In this document: piece by piece, positions 36,165 to 45,944 of the stretch | Layout: the number at the start of each line of letters is the position of its first letter | Numbering within the stretch: the first letter of the stretch is position 1 | From: Haloplanus sp. CK5-1 | GTDB lineage: Archaea > Halobacteriota > Halobacteria > Halobacteriales > Haloferacaceae | NCBI RefSeq assembly: GCF_037201915.1 | Contig: NZ_CP147505.1 | Span: forward strand, 2,790,001-2,854,000 | DNA length: 64,000 nt | Direction: 5' to 3' | Position numbers and translations under genes: made by a program | The notes under the pieces: model-generated | What the model saw: only the letters and a program-made list of their open reading frames with translations | Database searches by the model: none | What the model was told of the DNA's origin: nothing

Positions 36165-37502
36165 CTACACCACTGCGGCGTCCAAGAGGCCGGCGTCGAC
36201 GGCGAGGGTCTGCAGACCGAGCAGGAGCGTCACCAGGACGCCGAGGGGTACGAGCGTGCGAACGAACCAGAGCCACGCAACCGCTCCCGACTCGCTCAGC
36301 CCGGTCCCACGCCGGAGTTCGCTGACGGCGGCGTCGGCGTCGACCCAGCCGACGAACAGGAGGAGAGTGAGCACCGACAGGGGAAGCAGGAGGTTGTAGG
36401 CGATGGCGTTGTACCAGCCGAGGATCGACAGGCCGAACGCGCTCGGCACGCCGAGTGCGAAGATGGCGACGCCGAGGGCGACGGCGATGGTCGAGCGTTC
36501 GCGGTCGGTGTTGTCGACCAGGTAGGACGTGACGACTTCGAGGAGACTGATCGCCGAGGAGAGCGCGGCCAACAGGAGGACGAGGAAGAACGCGACGCCG
36601 AGGATGCGCCCGGCGGGCAACTGCGCGAACGCGCCGGCGAGCGTGATGAACGCCGCCCCCAGCCCGCCGCTCCCGGGTTCGATCCCCAGCGAGAACAGGA
36701 TGGGGAAGACGACGAGGCCGGCGAGCAGACCGACGACCGTGTTGAGGACGACGATGGTTCCGCCGTCGACCGGCAGGGAGTCGTCGCGGCCGATGTAGGA
36801 GGCGTAGGTGATCATCGCACCCATCCCCAACGAGAGGGTGAAGAAGGCCTGCCCCACCGCCGCGGGAAGGATCGTACCGATGTTCGCGACTAGTGCGTCG
36901 ATGTCCGGCGAGAGGTAGTAGGCGTACCCGGCGGCCCCGCCGTCGAGACCGCCCGCCCACACCGCGAGCCCGATCAGGAGTGCGACGATACTCGGCACCA
37001 TCAGTTTCGTCGAGCGCTCGATACCGTCGGTCACGCCGAGGGCGACGACGCCGACGGTCACCGCCATGAACAGCGCGTGGAAGCCGACCGCCTCCGGCCC
37101 GGCGGAGATCGCCCCGAAGTACGCCTCGGAGCCGGAGAAGTACGTCCCCCGTGCGCTCCCGACGACGTACCGGATCACCCAGCCGCCGACGACGCTGTAG
37201 AAAGAGAGGATCCAGAACGCCGAGAGCGTCCCGAGGACGCCGACGATCCGCCAGTCGCGGTGGCCGAGGCGGGCGAAGGCATCGATCGGATTGCGCTCGG
37301 CGCGCCGACCGACGACGAACTCCGAGAGCATCGCCGGGAAGCCGATCAGAAAGACGGCGGCGAGGTAGACGACGATGAACGCCGCGCCGCCGTTGGCCCC
37401 CGTCTGGAACGGGAACTGCCAGACGTTACCTAGCCCCACGGCGCTGCCGACGGCCGCGAGGATGAAGCCGAGTCTCGTTGCCCACGTCTCTCGTTGTGAC
37501 AT
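36165..37502 (-). CDS. NSS family sodium-dependent transporter (second copy)
   Basis: A 445-residue paralogue of its neighbour: MSQRETWATRLGFILAAVGS, GLGNVWQFPFQTGANGG and SEFVVGRRAERNPIDAF. The TM1 motif reads WQFP instead of the usual WRFP. It is shorter by about 30 residues, mainly at the C-terminal end. The separate spacer (64 bases) allows either cotranscription or its own promoter. Confidence 0.9.
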   Translation of the reverse strand: MSQRETWATRLGFILAAVGSAVGLGNVWQFPFQTGANGGAAFIVVYLAAVFLIGFPAMLSEFVVGRRAERNPIDAFARLGHRDWRIVGVLGTLSAFWILSFYSVVGGWVIRYVVGSARGTYFSGSEAYFGAISAGPEAVGFHALFMAVTVGVVALGVTDGIERSTKLMVPSIVALLIGLAVWAGGLDGGAAGYAYYLSPDIDALVANIGTILPAAVGQAFFTLSLGMGAMITYASYIGRDDSLPVDGGTIVVLNTVVGLLAGLVVFPILFSLGIEPGSGGLGAAFITLAGAFAQLPAGRILGVAFFLVLLLAALSSAISLLEVVTSYLVDNTDRERSTIAVALGVAIFALGVPSAFGLSILGWYNAIAYNLLLPLSVLTLLLFVGWVDADAAVSELRRGTGLSESGAVAWLWFVRTLVPLGVLVTLLLGLQTLAVDAGLLDAAVV

Positions 37503-37556
37503 TTGCCGACCGTACTCGGAGTGTGTAAAAAAGTCCCACGGTCCGGACGCGCCGTC

Positions 37557-38264
37557 TCAGGCCTCGCCGTACACCGGGACCGCCGCGCCACTCGTTGCCG
37601 TCGTCGCGCCGGAACAGAGCGCGAGGACGGTCCGTGCGATGTCGGCGGGGTCGACCCACTCGTCGTGGTCGGCGTCGGGCATCATCTCTCGGTTCGCCGG
37701 GGTGTCGATGACGCTCGGCATGATCGCGTTCGCCCGGACGGCACCCTCGTTCTCCGCGGCGATCGTCTCGGTCAACAGGCGCACTGCGGCCTTCGACGCC
37801 CGGTACGGCCCGTCGCCCTCACCTCCCGAAAGCGACGACCGCGAGGCGACGCTCACGACGCTCCCCTGCCGAGCCCGGAGGTGTGGAAGGGCGTGTTTCG
37901 AGGCCAGGAACATCGTCTTGCAGTTCACGTCGAACAGGAAGTCGAACGTCTCGACGTCGGTCTCGTGGATCGGATCTCCCCCGCGCCACGTCCCGGCGAC
38001 GGTACAGAGGTGGTCGAGGCCACCGTGGTCGTCTACGACCGACTCGACGACGCCCGCGACGTCGTCCTCGTCGGTAAAGTCGCCCCGGTAGTAGTCCACC
38101 TCCCCGGGGTTGACGAGCGATCCCTCGTCGTCCGGCGCGACGACGTCCGCCCCACAGACGGTCGCCCCGGCGTCGTCGAACGCCGTCGCGATCGCGCTCC
38201 CGAGCGCACCGCTCGCGCCCGTGACCAGTACCACCCGATCCTCGAAGTCAAAGGATGTCGACAT
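37557..38264 (-). CDS. short-chain dehydrogenase/reductase
   Basis: A 235-residue classical SDR. The cofactor loop is TGASGALGSAI, with Asp at ADVV pointing to NAD(H) preference; VAGTWRGGD stands in place of NNAG, and the catalytic Ser (VASRSSLSG) and YRASK (YxxxK) are present. The substrate is unknown. It starts at MSTSFDFEDRV; an upstream ATG nine codons earlier is less likely. It is downstream of the quinone oxidoreductase-like gene on the same strand, 54 bases away. Confidence 0.88.
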   Translation of the reverse strand: MSTSFDFEDRVVLVTGASGALGSAIATAFDDAGATVCGADVVAPDDEGSLVNPGEVDYYRGDFTDEDDVAGVVESVVDDHGGLDHLCTVAGTWRGGDPIHETDVETFDFLFDVNCKTMFLASKHALPHLRARQGSVVSVASRSSLSGGEGDGPYRASKAAVRLLTETIAAENEGAVRANAIMPSVIDTPANREMMPDADHDEWVDPADIARTVLALCSGATTATSGAAVPVYGEA

Positions 38265-38318
38265 GCCAAACTGTTCGGGGGCGCGACACAAAAGCCCGAG
38301 GCCGATCCGGTTCGGCGA

Positions 38319-39290
38319 TCAGAGCGTCACGACGAGTTTGCCGAGGAAGCTGTCTGCCATCACGTCGCGGTGGGCGTCGGCCACCTCGTCGAGGTCGTAC
38401 GTCCGGGCCACCTCGATCGTGAGGTCGCCCTCGCCGAGCAGGTGGGCGACCCGTTCGAGCGGACGGGCGAGCGTCGGCGTGTTGAACATGCTCATGAACT
38501 GGTAGGTGAGTTCCTTCCCGCGCGCGACGCCGTCGTTCGAGAAGCCGATTTCGGGGTCGTTCTCGCCGATGCCGACGATCCGGGCGTCCTGGGCGGCTAC
38601 GTCGGCGTCGAACTGGAGGTAGTCGTCGAGGCGGTGGTCGAGGATCACGTCCGGGCCGTCGCCCCCACTCGCCGTCGCGACGGCGTCCCGGAGGTCGTCG
38701 CGCGCGTAGTCGAGGGCGGCGTCGGCCCCGAGCGATTCGAGGCGGTCGTGGTACTCGGGGGCGGCGGTGGTCACGACGCGCGCACCGGTCGCGGCGGCGA
38801 TCTGGACGGCGGCGTGGCCGACGCCACCGCTTCCGCCGTGGATCAGCGCCGTCTGTGCGGGTTCGAGGTCGCCGTGGTCGATCAGCGCGCGCCACGCCGT
38901 CACGGCCGCGACACCCGCGCCGCCGGCCGCGACGGGGTCGACACCGTCCGGGAGGACGGCGGCGCGGTCGGTCGGCACGGCGACGTACTCGGCACACCCG
39001 CCGTAGTGGTCCTTGCTCAGGCCGGTGGTGACGACGGCGTCGCCGGCAGCGAACCCCGCGTCCGCGGCGTCGGCGCCGGCCGCGACCACCTCGCCCGCGG
39101 CGTCGACACCGGGGATCATCGGGAGGGTGAAGGGTTCGTACGCACCCTCCCGGAAGTAGGTGTCGACGGGGTTGATCCCCGCGGCGGCCACCTCGATCAC
39201 CACCTCGTCGTCGGCCGGGTCCGGGCGATCGATCTCGTCGACTCGCAGTACGTCGGCTCCGCCGTGGTCGTGGTATCGGACGGCGCGCAT
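38319..39290 (-). CDS. NADPH:quinone reductase-like MDR oxidoreductase
   Basis: A 323-residue medium-chain dehydrogenase/reductase without the zinc ligands of alcohol dehydrogenases: AAGINPVDTYFREG, PGVDAAGEVVAAG, then the nucleotide loop LIHGGSGGVGHAAVQIA. The glycine pattern and lack of zinc cysteines place it with the quinone oxidoreductase (Qor/zeta-crystallin) branch. It is divergent from sucC. Confidence 0.87.
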   Translation of the reverse strand: MRAVRYHDHGGADVLRVDEIDRPDPADDEVVIEVAAAGINPVDTYFREGAYEPFTLPMIPGVDAAGEVVAAGADAADAGFAAGDAVVTTGLSKDHYGGCAEYVAVPTDRAAVLPDGVDPVAAGGAGVAAVTAWRALIDHGDLEPAQTALIHGGSGGVGHAAVQIAAATGARVVTTAAPEYHDRLESLGADAALDYARDDLRDAVATASGGDGPDVILDHRLDDYLQFDADVAAQDARIVGIGENDPEIGFSNDGVARGKELTYQFMSMFNTPTLARPLERVAHLLGEGDLTIEVARTYDLDEVADAHRDVMADSFLGKLVVTL

Positions 39291-39469
39291 ACGCGTCGGC
39301 TACGCGGGGCTGGCGAATAAAGCTGGGCGGTTACGGCTTCACCGTCTCCGGCACTCGGTCGTCGCGTGCCGCGCGCCGACGGACCGCCGGCAGTCGCGGG
39401 GTGATCTCCCCGTGGTGGATGGCGCCGACCGATACTACTAACTCCCGGTCGTCGGAAACGGCACCTCAC

Positions 39470-40615
39470 ATGAGACTCCACGAGTATCAGGCGAAGGGTG
39501 TCTTCTCGGACGCCGGGATCCCCACGCCGGACTCACGCCTCGCGACGAGCGTCGACGAGGTGGTCGACGCCGGCGACGACCTGGGTTATCCGGTGGCGGT
39601 GAAGGCACAGGTTCACGTCGGCGGCCGCGGCAAGGCCGGCGGGATCGAGATCGCGACGAACGGAGAGGAACTCCGCGAAGCCGCGGAGTCGATCCTCGGG
39701 ATGGACCTCAAGGGTTACCACGTCGACCGCGTCCTCGTCGAGGCGGCGGTCGACTTCGTCGACGAACTCTACCTCGGGGTGACGATGGACCGGAGCGAGG
39801 GCGAACCCGTCGCCATGGTCTCCTCGGAGGGTGGCGTCGACATCGAGACGGTCGCCGAGGAGACGCCGGACGCGATCGCGCGCGAACACGTCGATCCGGC
39901 CTTCGGGATGCATCCCTATCAGGCGCGCAAGGCGGTGTACGACGCTGGCATCGACGGCGACGTGGCCAGCGACGTCTCGTCGGTGCTCTCGACGCTGTAC
40001 GACCTCTGGGCCGACAGCGACGCCAGCGAAGCGGAGATCAACCCGCTGATGGTGACCGACGGGGGCGAGGTGGTCGCCGCCGACGCCGTGATGAACGTCG
40101 ACGACGACGCACTCTTCCGCCAACCCGACCTCGCGGAGATGGAAGAGGAGTCCTACAGCGACGACCTGGAGCGCAAGGCCGGCGAGTACGGCTTCGACTA
40201 CGTCCGTCTGTCGGGCAACGTCGGCATCATCGGCAACGGTGCGGGGCTGGTGATGGCGACGCTCGACCTGGTGGACCACTACGGCGGCGCCCCCGCGAAC
40301 TTCCTCGACATCGGTGGCGGCGCGAAGGCCGAACGCGTGGCCAACGCGCTCGATATGGTGTTCGCCGACGACAACGTCGATTCGGTCGTGTTCAATATCT
40401 TCGGCGGTATCACCCGCGGCGACGAGGTGGCCCGCGGTATCAACGAGGCGCTCTCGCAGTTCGACGAGATACCGAAACCCGTCGTCGTCCGTCTCGCGGG
40501 CACCAACGCCAGTGAGGGGATGGAGATCCTCGACACCGAACTCGTCCAGGTCGAGCGGACGCTCGAAGAGGCGGTCCAGCGTGCGGTCGCCAACGCCGAG
40601 GAGGTCAACTCATGA
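39470..40615 (+). CDS. sucC: succinyl-CoA synthetase beta subunit
   Basis: A 381-residue ATP-grasp subunit: [57 protein letters not shown] and [16 protein letters not shown]. With SucD it makes succinate, CoA and ATP in the TCA cycle. A TATA-like GATACTACTAA lies about 35 bases upstream. It overlaps sucD by ATGA. Confidence 0.97.
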   Translation: MRLHEYQAKGVFSDAGIPTPDSRLATSVDEVVDAGDDLGYPVAVKAQVHVGGRGKAGGIEIATNGEELREAAESILGMDLKGYHVDRVLVEAAVDFVDELYLGVTMDRSEGEPVAMVSSEGGVDIETVAEETPDAIAREHVDPAFGMHPYQARKAVYDAGIDGDVASDVSSVLSTLYDLWADSDASEAEINPLMVTDGGEVVAADAVMNVDDDALFRQPDLAEMEEESYSDDLERKAGEYGFDYVRLSGNVGIIGNGAGLVMATLDLVDHYGGAPANFLDIGGGAKAERVANALDMVFADDNVDSVVFNIFGGITRGDEVARGINEALSQFDEIPKPVVVRLAGTNASEGMEILDTELVQVERTLEEAVQRAVANAEEVNS

Positions 40616-41481
40616 GCGTATTAGTCGACGACGACACCCGCGTCGTCGTCCAAGGCATCACGGGCGGGGAGGGGAAGTTCCACGCCGAGCAGATGATCGA
40701 GTACGGGACGAACGTCGTCGCCGGCGCGGTCCCCGGCAAGGGCGGGCAGGAGGTCGCCGGCGTCCCCGTCTACGACACGGTCCACGAGGCGGTCCGCCGG
40801 GAGGACGCCGACGCCTCCGTCGTCTTCGTCCCGCCGGCCTTCGCCGGGGACGCGCTGTTCGAGGCGCTCGACACCTCGCTCGATCTGGTCGTCGCCATCA
40901 CCGAGGGCATCCCGACCCAGGACATGGCGAGGGTGAACCGCCGCCTCTCGGAGACGGACACGCACCTCGTCGGCCCGAACTGTCCCGGCGTCATCACGCC
41001 GGGCGCGGCGAAACTCGGTATCCTGCCGGGCAACATCTTCTCGGCCGGCAACGTGGGGCTGGTCTCCCGGTCGGGGACGCTCACCTACCAGGTGGTCGAC
41101 AACCTCTCCAACCGTGGCATCGGCCAGACGACCGCCATCGGCATCGGCGGCGACCCGATCATCGGCACCTCCTTCGTCGACGCCCTCGAACTGTTCGAGG
41201 CCGACGAGGAGACCGAAGCGGTCGCGATGTGTGGCGAGATCGGCGGCGAGGACGAGGAACAGGCCGCGAAGTACATCGCACGCGAGATGGACACGCCAGT
41301 CGCCGCGTTCATCGCCGGGAGGACGGCACCGCCCGGCAAGCGCATGGGCCACGCCGGAGCCATCGTCTCCGGGAGCGGCACGGGGACCGCCGAGAGCAAG
41401 ATCAACGCGCTCAACGACGCCGGCGTCCCCGTCGGCGCCACCTTAGAAGAGGTCGCGGACCACATCGAAGGGTTCCTGTAG
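40612..41481 (+). CDS. sucD: succinyl-CoA synthetase alpha subunit
   Basis: A 289-residue subunit with the CoA-binding Rossmann fold ([18 protein letters not shown]), [20 protein letters not shown] and the phospho-histidine site [20 protein letters not shown]. Coupled to sucC. Confidence 0.97.
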   Translation: MSVLVDDDTRVVVQGITGGEGKFHAEQMIEYGTNVVAGAVPGKGGQEVAGVPVYDTVHEAVRREDADASVVFVPPAFAGDALFEALDTSLDLVVAITEGIPTQDMARVNRRLSETDTHLVGPNCPGVITPGAAKLGILPGNIFSAGNVGLVSRSGTLTYQVVDNLSNRGIGQTTAIGIGGDPIIGTSFVDALELFEADEETEAVAMCGEIGGEDEEQAAKYIAREMDTPVAAFIAGRTAPPGKRMGHAGAIVSGSGTGTAESKINALNDAGVPVGATLEEVADHIEGFL

Positions 41482-41512
41482 GCTTTTCTCCGGCGGCCGC
41501 CCATCCCGTCGC

Positions 41513-41786
41513 GTGACAGACCCCGTCCGGACCACGGCTACGCCGCCGGCGTGTGTTCCGTCTGTACCACAGCTCCCGGGAACGTCGACGCCATCGAGGC
41601 CGAGGGACTGCGGCCGATCCGGTCGCGTTCGCCGTCGACAGCGCGGAACAACGTTCCGCGAGCAGTCGGCTGGAAGCCGACGACGCGGCGTCGCTCCGCG
41701 CCGACCGACGGGTGACGGAGCGCGGTCCCGGAACGTACACGGTCGATCGGGTGCCGCCGAGGCACCTGACGCCCGTCGACGACTGA
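41513..41786 (+). pseudogene. small frameshifted gene after sucD
   Basis: Three stretches with normal haloarchaeal codon use lie in three successive frames: GTG-started TDPVR, HGYAAGVCSVCTTAPGNVDA then IEAEGL, and DPVAFAVDSAEQRSASSRLE running to a stop after HLTPVDD. A TATA-like GCTTTTCTCC is about 30 bases before the GTG. The intact ancestor would have been about 90 residues with one CxxC. Not recognised. Two frameshifts (or sequence errors) separate the parts. Confidence 0.4.
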
Positions 41787-41789
41787 GCC

Positions 41790-42626
41790 TCAGGTGGCGT
41801 CGTCGGCGACGGCCTCGTCGGCCTCCGCGCCGGGGGCCACCTCGACCGACGAGAAGGGGCCGCGGTGGATCGACCGGTAGCCGAAGAGGGTGTCGTGGCC
41901 ATGATCGGACATGAGGACGGGCCAGAACGCCTCCTCGGCGACGAGTGGGTCGCCGTCGACGGTCGCGAACCGCTCTCCCTCGTCGACCCGTTCGAAGTTG
42001 TCGCCGAGGAAGAGGTAGTGTCGACCCGGCTCCTTGTAGATCGGGTCGATCACCTCGTAGAACGGCGGATCGGGGTCGGGTGGGTCGCCGTCGAGGACGC
42101 CGGCCGTCCGGAGGAAGGCGAGGAGGCAGTCGTAGGCGTTGTCGACCGCCGCCTCGGACCCCTGTCGCCCGGCCTCGATGTCGACGAACCGGGGCAGTTC
42201 GACCGATCGGCCGTCGGCGACGACGGTGAAGTCGACGACGCCGTCGACGGGGAGGTGGGCGGCCACCTCCCGTTTTCGCTCGTTCAGATACGCCACGTTG
42301 GCGAAGGCGCGGTCGTAGGACACCGTCGAGTGGATACCGAGCGCCGTACACCCCTCGACTTCGGCCAACAGTTCGTGTGCGAGGCGCTCCTCGTACAGCT
42401 CGCTCTCGGGGTCGCCGGGCAGCGCCCGATTCAGATCGGTATCGACGTAGCGGACGCCACGCTCCAGTGCGCGCTCGTTCGCCACGATCAGTTTCGCCGC
42501 GCGTTCGACGGCGACATCGGCGTCGAGAAACCGTTCGATCGCCCGCACACCGCAGGGTTCGTCGCCGTGCACCCCACCCACGACCGCCACCTCCGGGGTG
42601 CCCGACCCGACCGTGTGGACCTGCAT
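41790..42626 (-). CDS. succinylglutamate desuccinylase/aspartoacylase family metallohydrolase
   Basis: A 278-residue zinc carboxypeptidase-fold amidohydrolase. Zinc ligands are His20 and Glu23 (GGVHGDEPCG) and His99 (GIHSTVSYD); the substrate-binding DLNRALPG (Asn66, Arg67) is present. The family includes AstE and aspartoacylase; which acyl-amino acid is cut is unknown. The start at 42626 is backed by a GGTTTTTCG box about 27 bases upstream on the minus strand. Confidence 0.88.
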   Translation of the reverse strand: MQVHTVGSGTPEVAVVGGVHGDEPCGVRAIERFLDADVAVERAAKLIVANERALERGVRYVDTDLNRALPGDPESELYEERLAHELLAEVEGCTALGIHSTVSYDRAFANVAYLNERKREVAAHLPVDGVVDFTVVADGRSVELPRFVDIEAGRQGSEAAVDNAYDCLLAFLRTAGVLDGDPPDPDPPFYEVIDPIYKEPGRHYLFLGDNFERVDEGERFATVDGDPLVAEEAFWPVLMSDHGHDTLFGYRSIHRGPFSSVEVAPGAEADEAVADDAT

Positions 42627-42722
42627 GATCGCTACTGAAACGCCCACCGCCGAAAAACCGTCCGGTCGATCGGGGTGACGGGATAACAAGGTTGATGCCG
42701 GTCGCCGGGCACGTCACGCGCA

Positions 42723-43895
42723 ATGAAGCCCCTCGCCCGCCGACTCGCCGGGGTCGACCGTCTCCCCACCGCCCAGCGGGCGGTGCTCGGGTACTACGCC
42801 GAGACCGGCCGGATCGACTACCGGGCACTCGCGATCAAATCCGCGGTCGACGACCGGATGGAGACGATCCTCGACGACGTGTACGACGACTGCGCGGCGG
42901 CCCTCGCCGAGGCGTTCGAGGTCGACGCCGACGCCGTCTCCTTTCGCTACGAGACGAAACTCACCCTCCCCGCGGAACTGACGCTTGGCTACCTCTACCG
43001 CCGGGCGCTCGCACGCTCGGCCCCGGGGTACGATCCGATCGACGACGAGACCACGGGCGTCCGGGGACTGCTCCGCGCCGCGGACCCGTCGGCTCCCGCC
43101 AACGCCGAGTCGCGGGCCTACGTCGAGCGTGCGGAGGAGGCGACGGCGCTCATCGTCCAGGCGCTGCTCGACGGCGACATGCGCGACGCGATCAACGACG
43201 ACGAGTTCGAGGACTTTGAGGTGTCGATCCCCGGCGAGCCGACTCCCGACCCCCGACGGGTCGCGACCTGCGTCCAGACCCACTTACAGGGCGTCGTCGA
43301 GGTGGCGTTCGCCCGCGCGCCCGACGCGGTCCGGGACGCCTACGACGACGCAGTCGACCGCTCGGAGGCCCACCAGGAGCGCGACGAGCGGTTCCGCGAG
43401 GCGTTCACCGACGCCCTCGACGGCGTCGAGGGGGCCACGGAGCGGATCGAACGCGAGTACAAGTTCGCGCCAGTCCCCCAGGATACACCCTTCGCGGAGC
43501 GGGAGCGAGACCTGCCGTACCTGAAGACCCAGTACGACCGCGTGGGCGTCATCTACGACGGGATGCTCGACGCCTACCGGGGTATCGGCTTCGAGCTTCC
43601 GGAGGCGTTCGGGCGGTCCATCGTCCTCGCGATCATCGGCGCGCAGATCTGGTTGGACGACGTCGACGACTACGACGACGACGTCGCGGAGGGGCAACTC
43701 ACGCCGGTCACCGCGGAGTACGTCCTCCACGACGACGACGCGGCCGCCTACGACGAGGTGGTCTCGATCACGAACCGCTACTTCGATCTGGCGCGGTCGT
43801 ACGCCGAGGCCGCGGACTCGCCGCTCAACGGCATCGCGGTCGAGTACATCCTCCGGTCGGGGGAGCCGGAACGGTTGCCGGGGAGCGGGGCGTAG
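42723..43895 (+). CDS. helical protein with aspartate-rich motif, unknown function
   Basis: A 390-residue, very acidic, mostly helical protein. The C-terminal third has IVLAIIGAQIWLDDVDDYDD followed by D and VAEGQLTPVTAEY. The DDxxDxxDD cluster on a hydrophobic helix is reminiscent of the metal-binding motif of class I isoprenoid synthases and phytoene/squalene synthases. A second acidic cluster, ILDDVYDDC (49-57), lies near the start. No catalytic family can be assigned; the resemblance may be chance in an acidic proteome. Confidence 0.7.
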   Translation: MKPLARRLAGVDRLPTAQRAVLGYYAETGRIDYRALAIKSAVDDRMETILDDVYDDCAAALAEAFEVDADAVSFRYETKLTLPAELTLGYLYRRALARSAPGYDPIDDETTGVRGLLRAADPSAPANAESRAYVERAEEATALIVQALLDGDMRDAINDDEFEDFEVSIPGEPTPDPRRVATCVQTHLQGVVEVAFARAPDAVRDAYDDAVDRSEAHQERDERFREAFTDALDGVEGATERIEREYKFAPVPQDTPFAERERDLPYLKTQYDRVGVIYDGMLDAYRGIGFELPEAFGRSIVLAIIGAQIWLDDVDDYDDDVAEGQLTPVTAEYVLHDDDAAAYDEVVSITNRYFDLARSYAEAADSPLNGIAVEYILRSGEPERLPGSGA

Positions 43896-43972
43896 GGCCG
43901 AGACGAGCCTGCGACCCCGCCGTCTCGGGACCGACCGCCCCGGGTCGGAGTCCCCTCCGCCACCGATCGAAC

Positions 43973-43980
43973 CTATATAT
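43973..43980 (+). promoter_or_regulatory. TATA box of the methyltransferase gene
   Basis: CTATATAT lies about 26 bases before the ATG. Confidence 0.65.
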
Positions 43981-44002
43981 TCGAGACCGCCGATCGTCGC
44001 GT

Positions 44003-44713
44003 ATGGCCGATCCGTTCGGGCGAGCGATCCTCGACCATCACCGCGGCGAGCGGACCGCTCCACTCTGGCAACTCGACGGCGACGACCGGAGAGAACACCC
44101 TATCGAGCGGTTCTACTTCGACGAGCGCGACGCCGGCGGTGAGTGGACCGTGTGGTTCGAATCGTCGTTCGACGGTCCACACCTGGATATGGGTGCCGGT
44201 GCGGGTCGGGACGCGCTGTACTACCAGCGACGGTTCGAAACCGTGGCAATCGAGGTCAGCGAGCACCTCGTGACGGTGATGAACGAACGGGGTGTCGCCG
44301 ACGCTCGCCGAGCGGATATGTTCGACCTGCAAGCGACGTTCGGTGCGAACCGGTTCCGATCGGCACAGGCGTTCGGTACGCAGACGACACTCGCGTTCGA
44401 CGACGCCCGACTGCGGCGGTTCCTCGACGACCTCGCGGTCGTCACGACCTCCGAGGGCACCGCCGTCTTGGACGCGTACGACCCCGAAGGCGACGGAGCC
44501 ACGGATCTGCTCGGGTTCCGCGGGACGCCCGAGTCGGGGGTCGCCTACCGCGTCTTCCACTTCGAGTACGAGGGCGAGGTCGGCGAGACGTTGCTGTTTC
44601 GGCTGCTTTCCCCCGACCGATTCCGAACGGTCTGTCGGGAGACCCCTTGGACGGTCCGCGAGATCGAATACGCGACCGACTACCACTACAACGTCGTCCT
44701 CGACAAGTTCTAA
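44003..44713 (+). CDS. class I SAM-dependent methyltransferase
   Basis: A 236-residue protein with the SAM motif I HLDMGAGAGRDALYYQ, the acidic loop of motif II at VAIEVSEH, and AQAFGTQTTLAFDD near motif IV. The C-terminal beta sheet (ESGVAYRVFHFEYEGEVGET) is typical of small-molecule methyltransferases. The substrate is unknown. Leaderless promoter. Confidence 0.8.
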   Translation: MADPFGRAILDHHRGERTAPLWQLDGDDRREHPIERFYFDERDAGGEWTVWFESSFDGPHLDMGAGAGRDALYYQRRFETVAIEVSEHLVTVMNERGVADARRADMFDLQATFGANRFRSAQAFGTQTTLAFDDARLRRFLDDLAVVTTSEGTAVLDAYDPEGDGATDLLGFRGTPESGVAYRVFHFEYEGEVGETLLFRLLSPDRFRTVCRETPWTVREIEYATDYHYNVVLDKF

Positions 44714-45027
44714 TCGGACCCTCCCGTGGCCGACTACGCGTGGCCCTCTCCTACGCGGAGGAGGGAGTGATCGTTCATGCAGGCTCTCGGGGTGGGCCGA
44801 CGACCCGACCGCGTCGGGCGGCAAGGACGGGAGCGGATCGGTCGCCGTCCACACCAGCCCGGCACCGAGCGATCACCAGCCGTGGAGGTGACCGGGACGA
44901 CGACGAGGGTGCCGGACTGGATCGTCCGGCCGCTTTTCGGCGCACTACCTGCCGAAGACACGTCCCGTATCCACCACGAGTGACGCCGATCTCCGACCGA
45001 GGCGTTCGACACCGCCTGCGCTCCCGC
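44714..45027 (+). other. 314-bp gap without a recognisable gene
   Basis: Short open frames exist on both strands, but their amino-acid content (arginine-rich, not acidic) does not look like haloarchaeal protein and no start/TATA pairing supports them. There is no tRNA-like structure. It may hold gene debris. Confidence 0.5.
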
Positions 45028-45669
45028 TCAGTTCCGCCCCAGATCCAGCGTCGCCCCGTCCTCGACCAGGACGCCCCGATCGATCGCCGTCTCGAGGATC
45101 CGCTCACACTGTGGCTCGGAGACCTCGTAGGCGGCGGTCACTAGCGTCGTCAACTCCGCACGCTCCATCGGGAACTCGCGGTTCTGGAGGAGTCGAAGCA
45201 CCTTGTAGTACGCCTCCGGCACGTCCGGTTCCTCCTCGGCAGTCGAATCCCCCGCCCCCAGGTCGGCGCTCTCGCCTGCCCTCTCGTCGCCGGTCGCGTC
45301 GGTGTCGTCCCCGGCCTCCGCTCCGCGTCCCGCGTCGTCGGTGGATTCCCCGTCTTCGCCCGCGTCGTCGGATCCGTTCCGGTCGGTCGGCAGGCCTGCC
45401 TCCGTCTCGTCGCCCCTGCCGGACGACGCCCCGTCCGCGCCGAAGGTGATCGGTTGGGTCGACGATGGCTCGCCGACCGTACCGCCCGACCCCTCGCTCG
45501 ACGACGCGTCGGTCAGCGGTTCGAGCACCCGACGGAGTTTCTCGTGGCAGGTCGAACACAGGACGGCCGAGTGCGATCCCTCCGAAACGGTGTCGTCCGG
45601 CGCGAGGTCGTACTCGCGAAGCGAGTCGCCGACGGCACCACAGAAGTAACACGACCGCAACTGGGGCAT
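45028..45669 (-). CDS. zinc-finger protein with acidic linker and C-terminal winged helix-like end
   Basis: A 213-residue protein in three parts. The N-terminal zinc unit is LRSCYFCGAVGDSLREYDL with AVLCSTCHEKLRRVLEPL (CxxC plus CxxC, HNH-like spacing). A long Asp/Glu/Ser/Gly linker (about 50-145) comes next. The C-terminal helical part is EAYYKVLRLLQNREFPMERA followed by LTTLVTAAYEVSEPQCERIL. The last part looks like a small winged-helix. It may bind nucleic acid; unproven. Confidence 0.65.
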   Translation of the reverse strand: MPQLRSCYFCGAVGDSLREYDLAPDDTVSEGSHSAVLCSTCHEKLRRVLEPLTDASSSEGSGGTVGEPSSTQPITFGADGASSGRGDETEAGLPTDRNGSDDAGEDGESTDDAGRGAEAGDDTDATGDERAGESADLGAGDSTAEEEPDVPEAYYKVLRLLQNREFPMERAELTTLVTAAYEVSEPQCERILETAIDRGVLVEDGATLDLGRN

Positions 45670-45786
45670 ACACGTTGGATCCCACAGCGTCGTGCTAAGT
45701 GTTTCCCTCACCGTCGACTCGGCGAACACCGACCGATCGTGGCGTTATTAGTGTTTCAACGGTCGCATGTCGAAGTATCACGGAAA

Positions 45787-45795
45787 TATTTAATT
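45787..45795 (+). promoter_or_regulatory. TATA box of the 40-residue zinc protein gene
   Basis: TATTTAATT lies about 31 bases before the ATG at 45822, in a short A/T-rich island. Confidence 0.6.
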
Positions 45796-45821
45796 GGTAC
45801 GGCACCGTACCGGTCGACGTG

Positions 45822-45944
45822 ATGGCTCGGTACGTCTGTCCAGGCTGCGATCGGGAGATCGAAGCGAGTCCGTTTCGGATGACCTGCACGATCTGTGGCG
45901 GACGACTGGTAAACGAGCGACGGTCCCGCGATCCCCGTCAGTGA
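45822..45944 (+). CDS. rubrerythrin-like zinc-ribbon microprotein (DUF7129-like)
   Basis: A 40-residue protein, MARYVCPGCDREIEASPFRM then TCTICGGRLVNERRSRDPRQ: two CxxC knuckles in rubredoxin-like order. Its end overlaps the convergent regulator gene by 7 bases. A good TATA box supports it as a true gene. Confidence 0.75.
   Translation: MARYVCPGCDREIEASPFRMTCTICGGRLVNERRSRDPRQ

Noticed and set aside
44777-44983. A 68-codon frame after the methyltransferase gene
   Set aside because: It is arginine-rich, has no TATA spacing and no recognisable motif.
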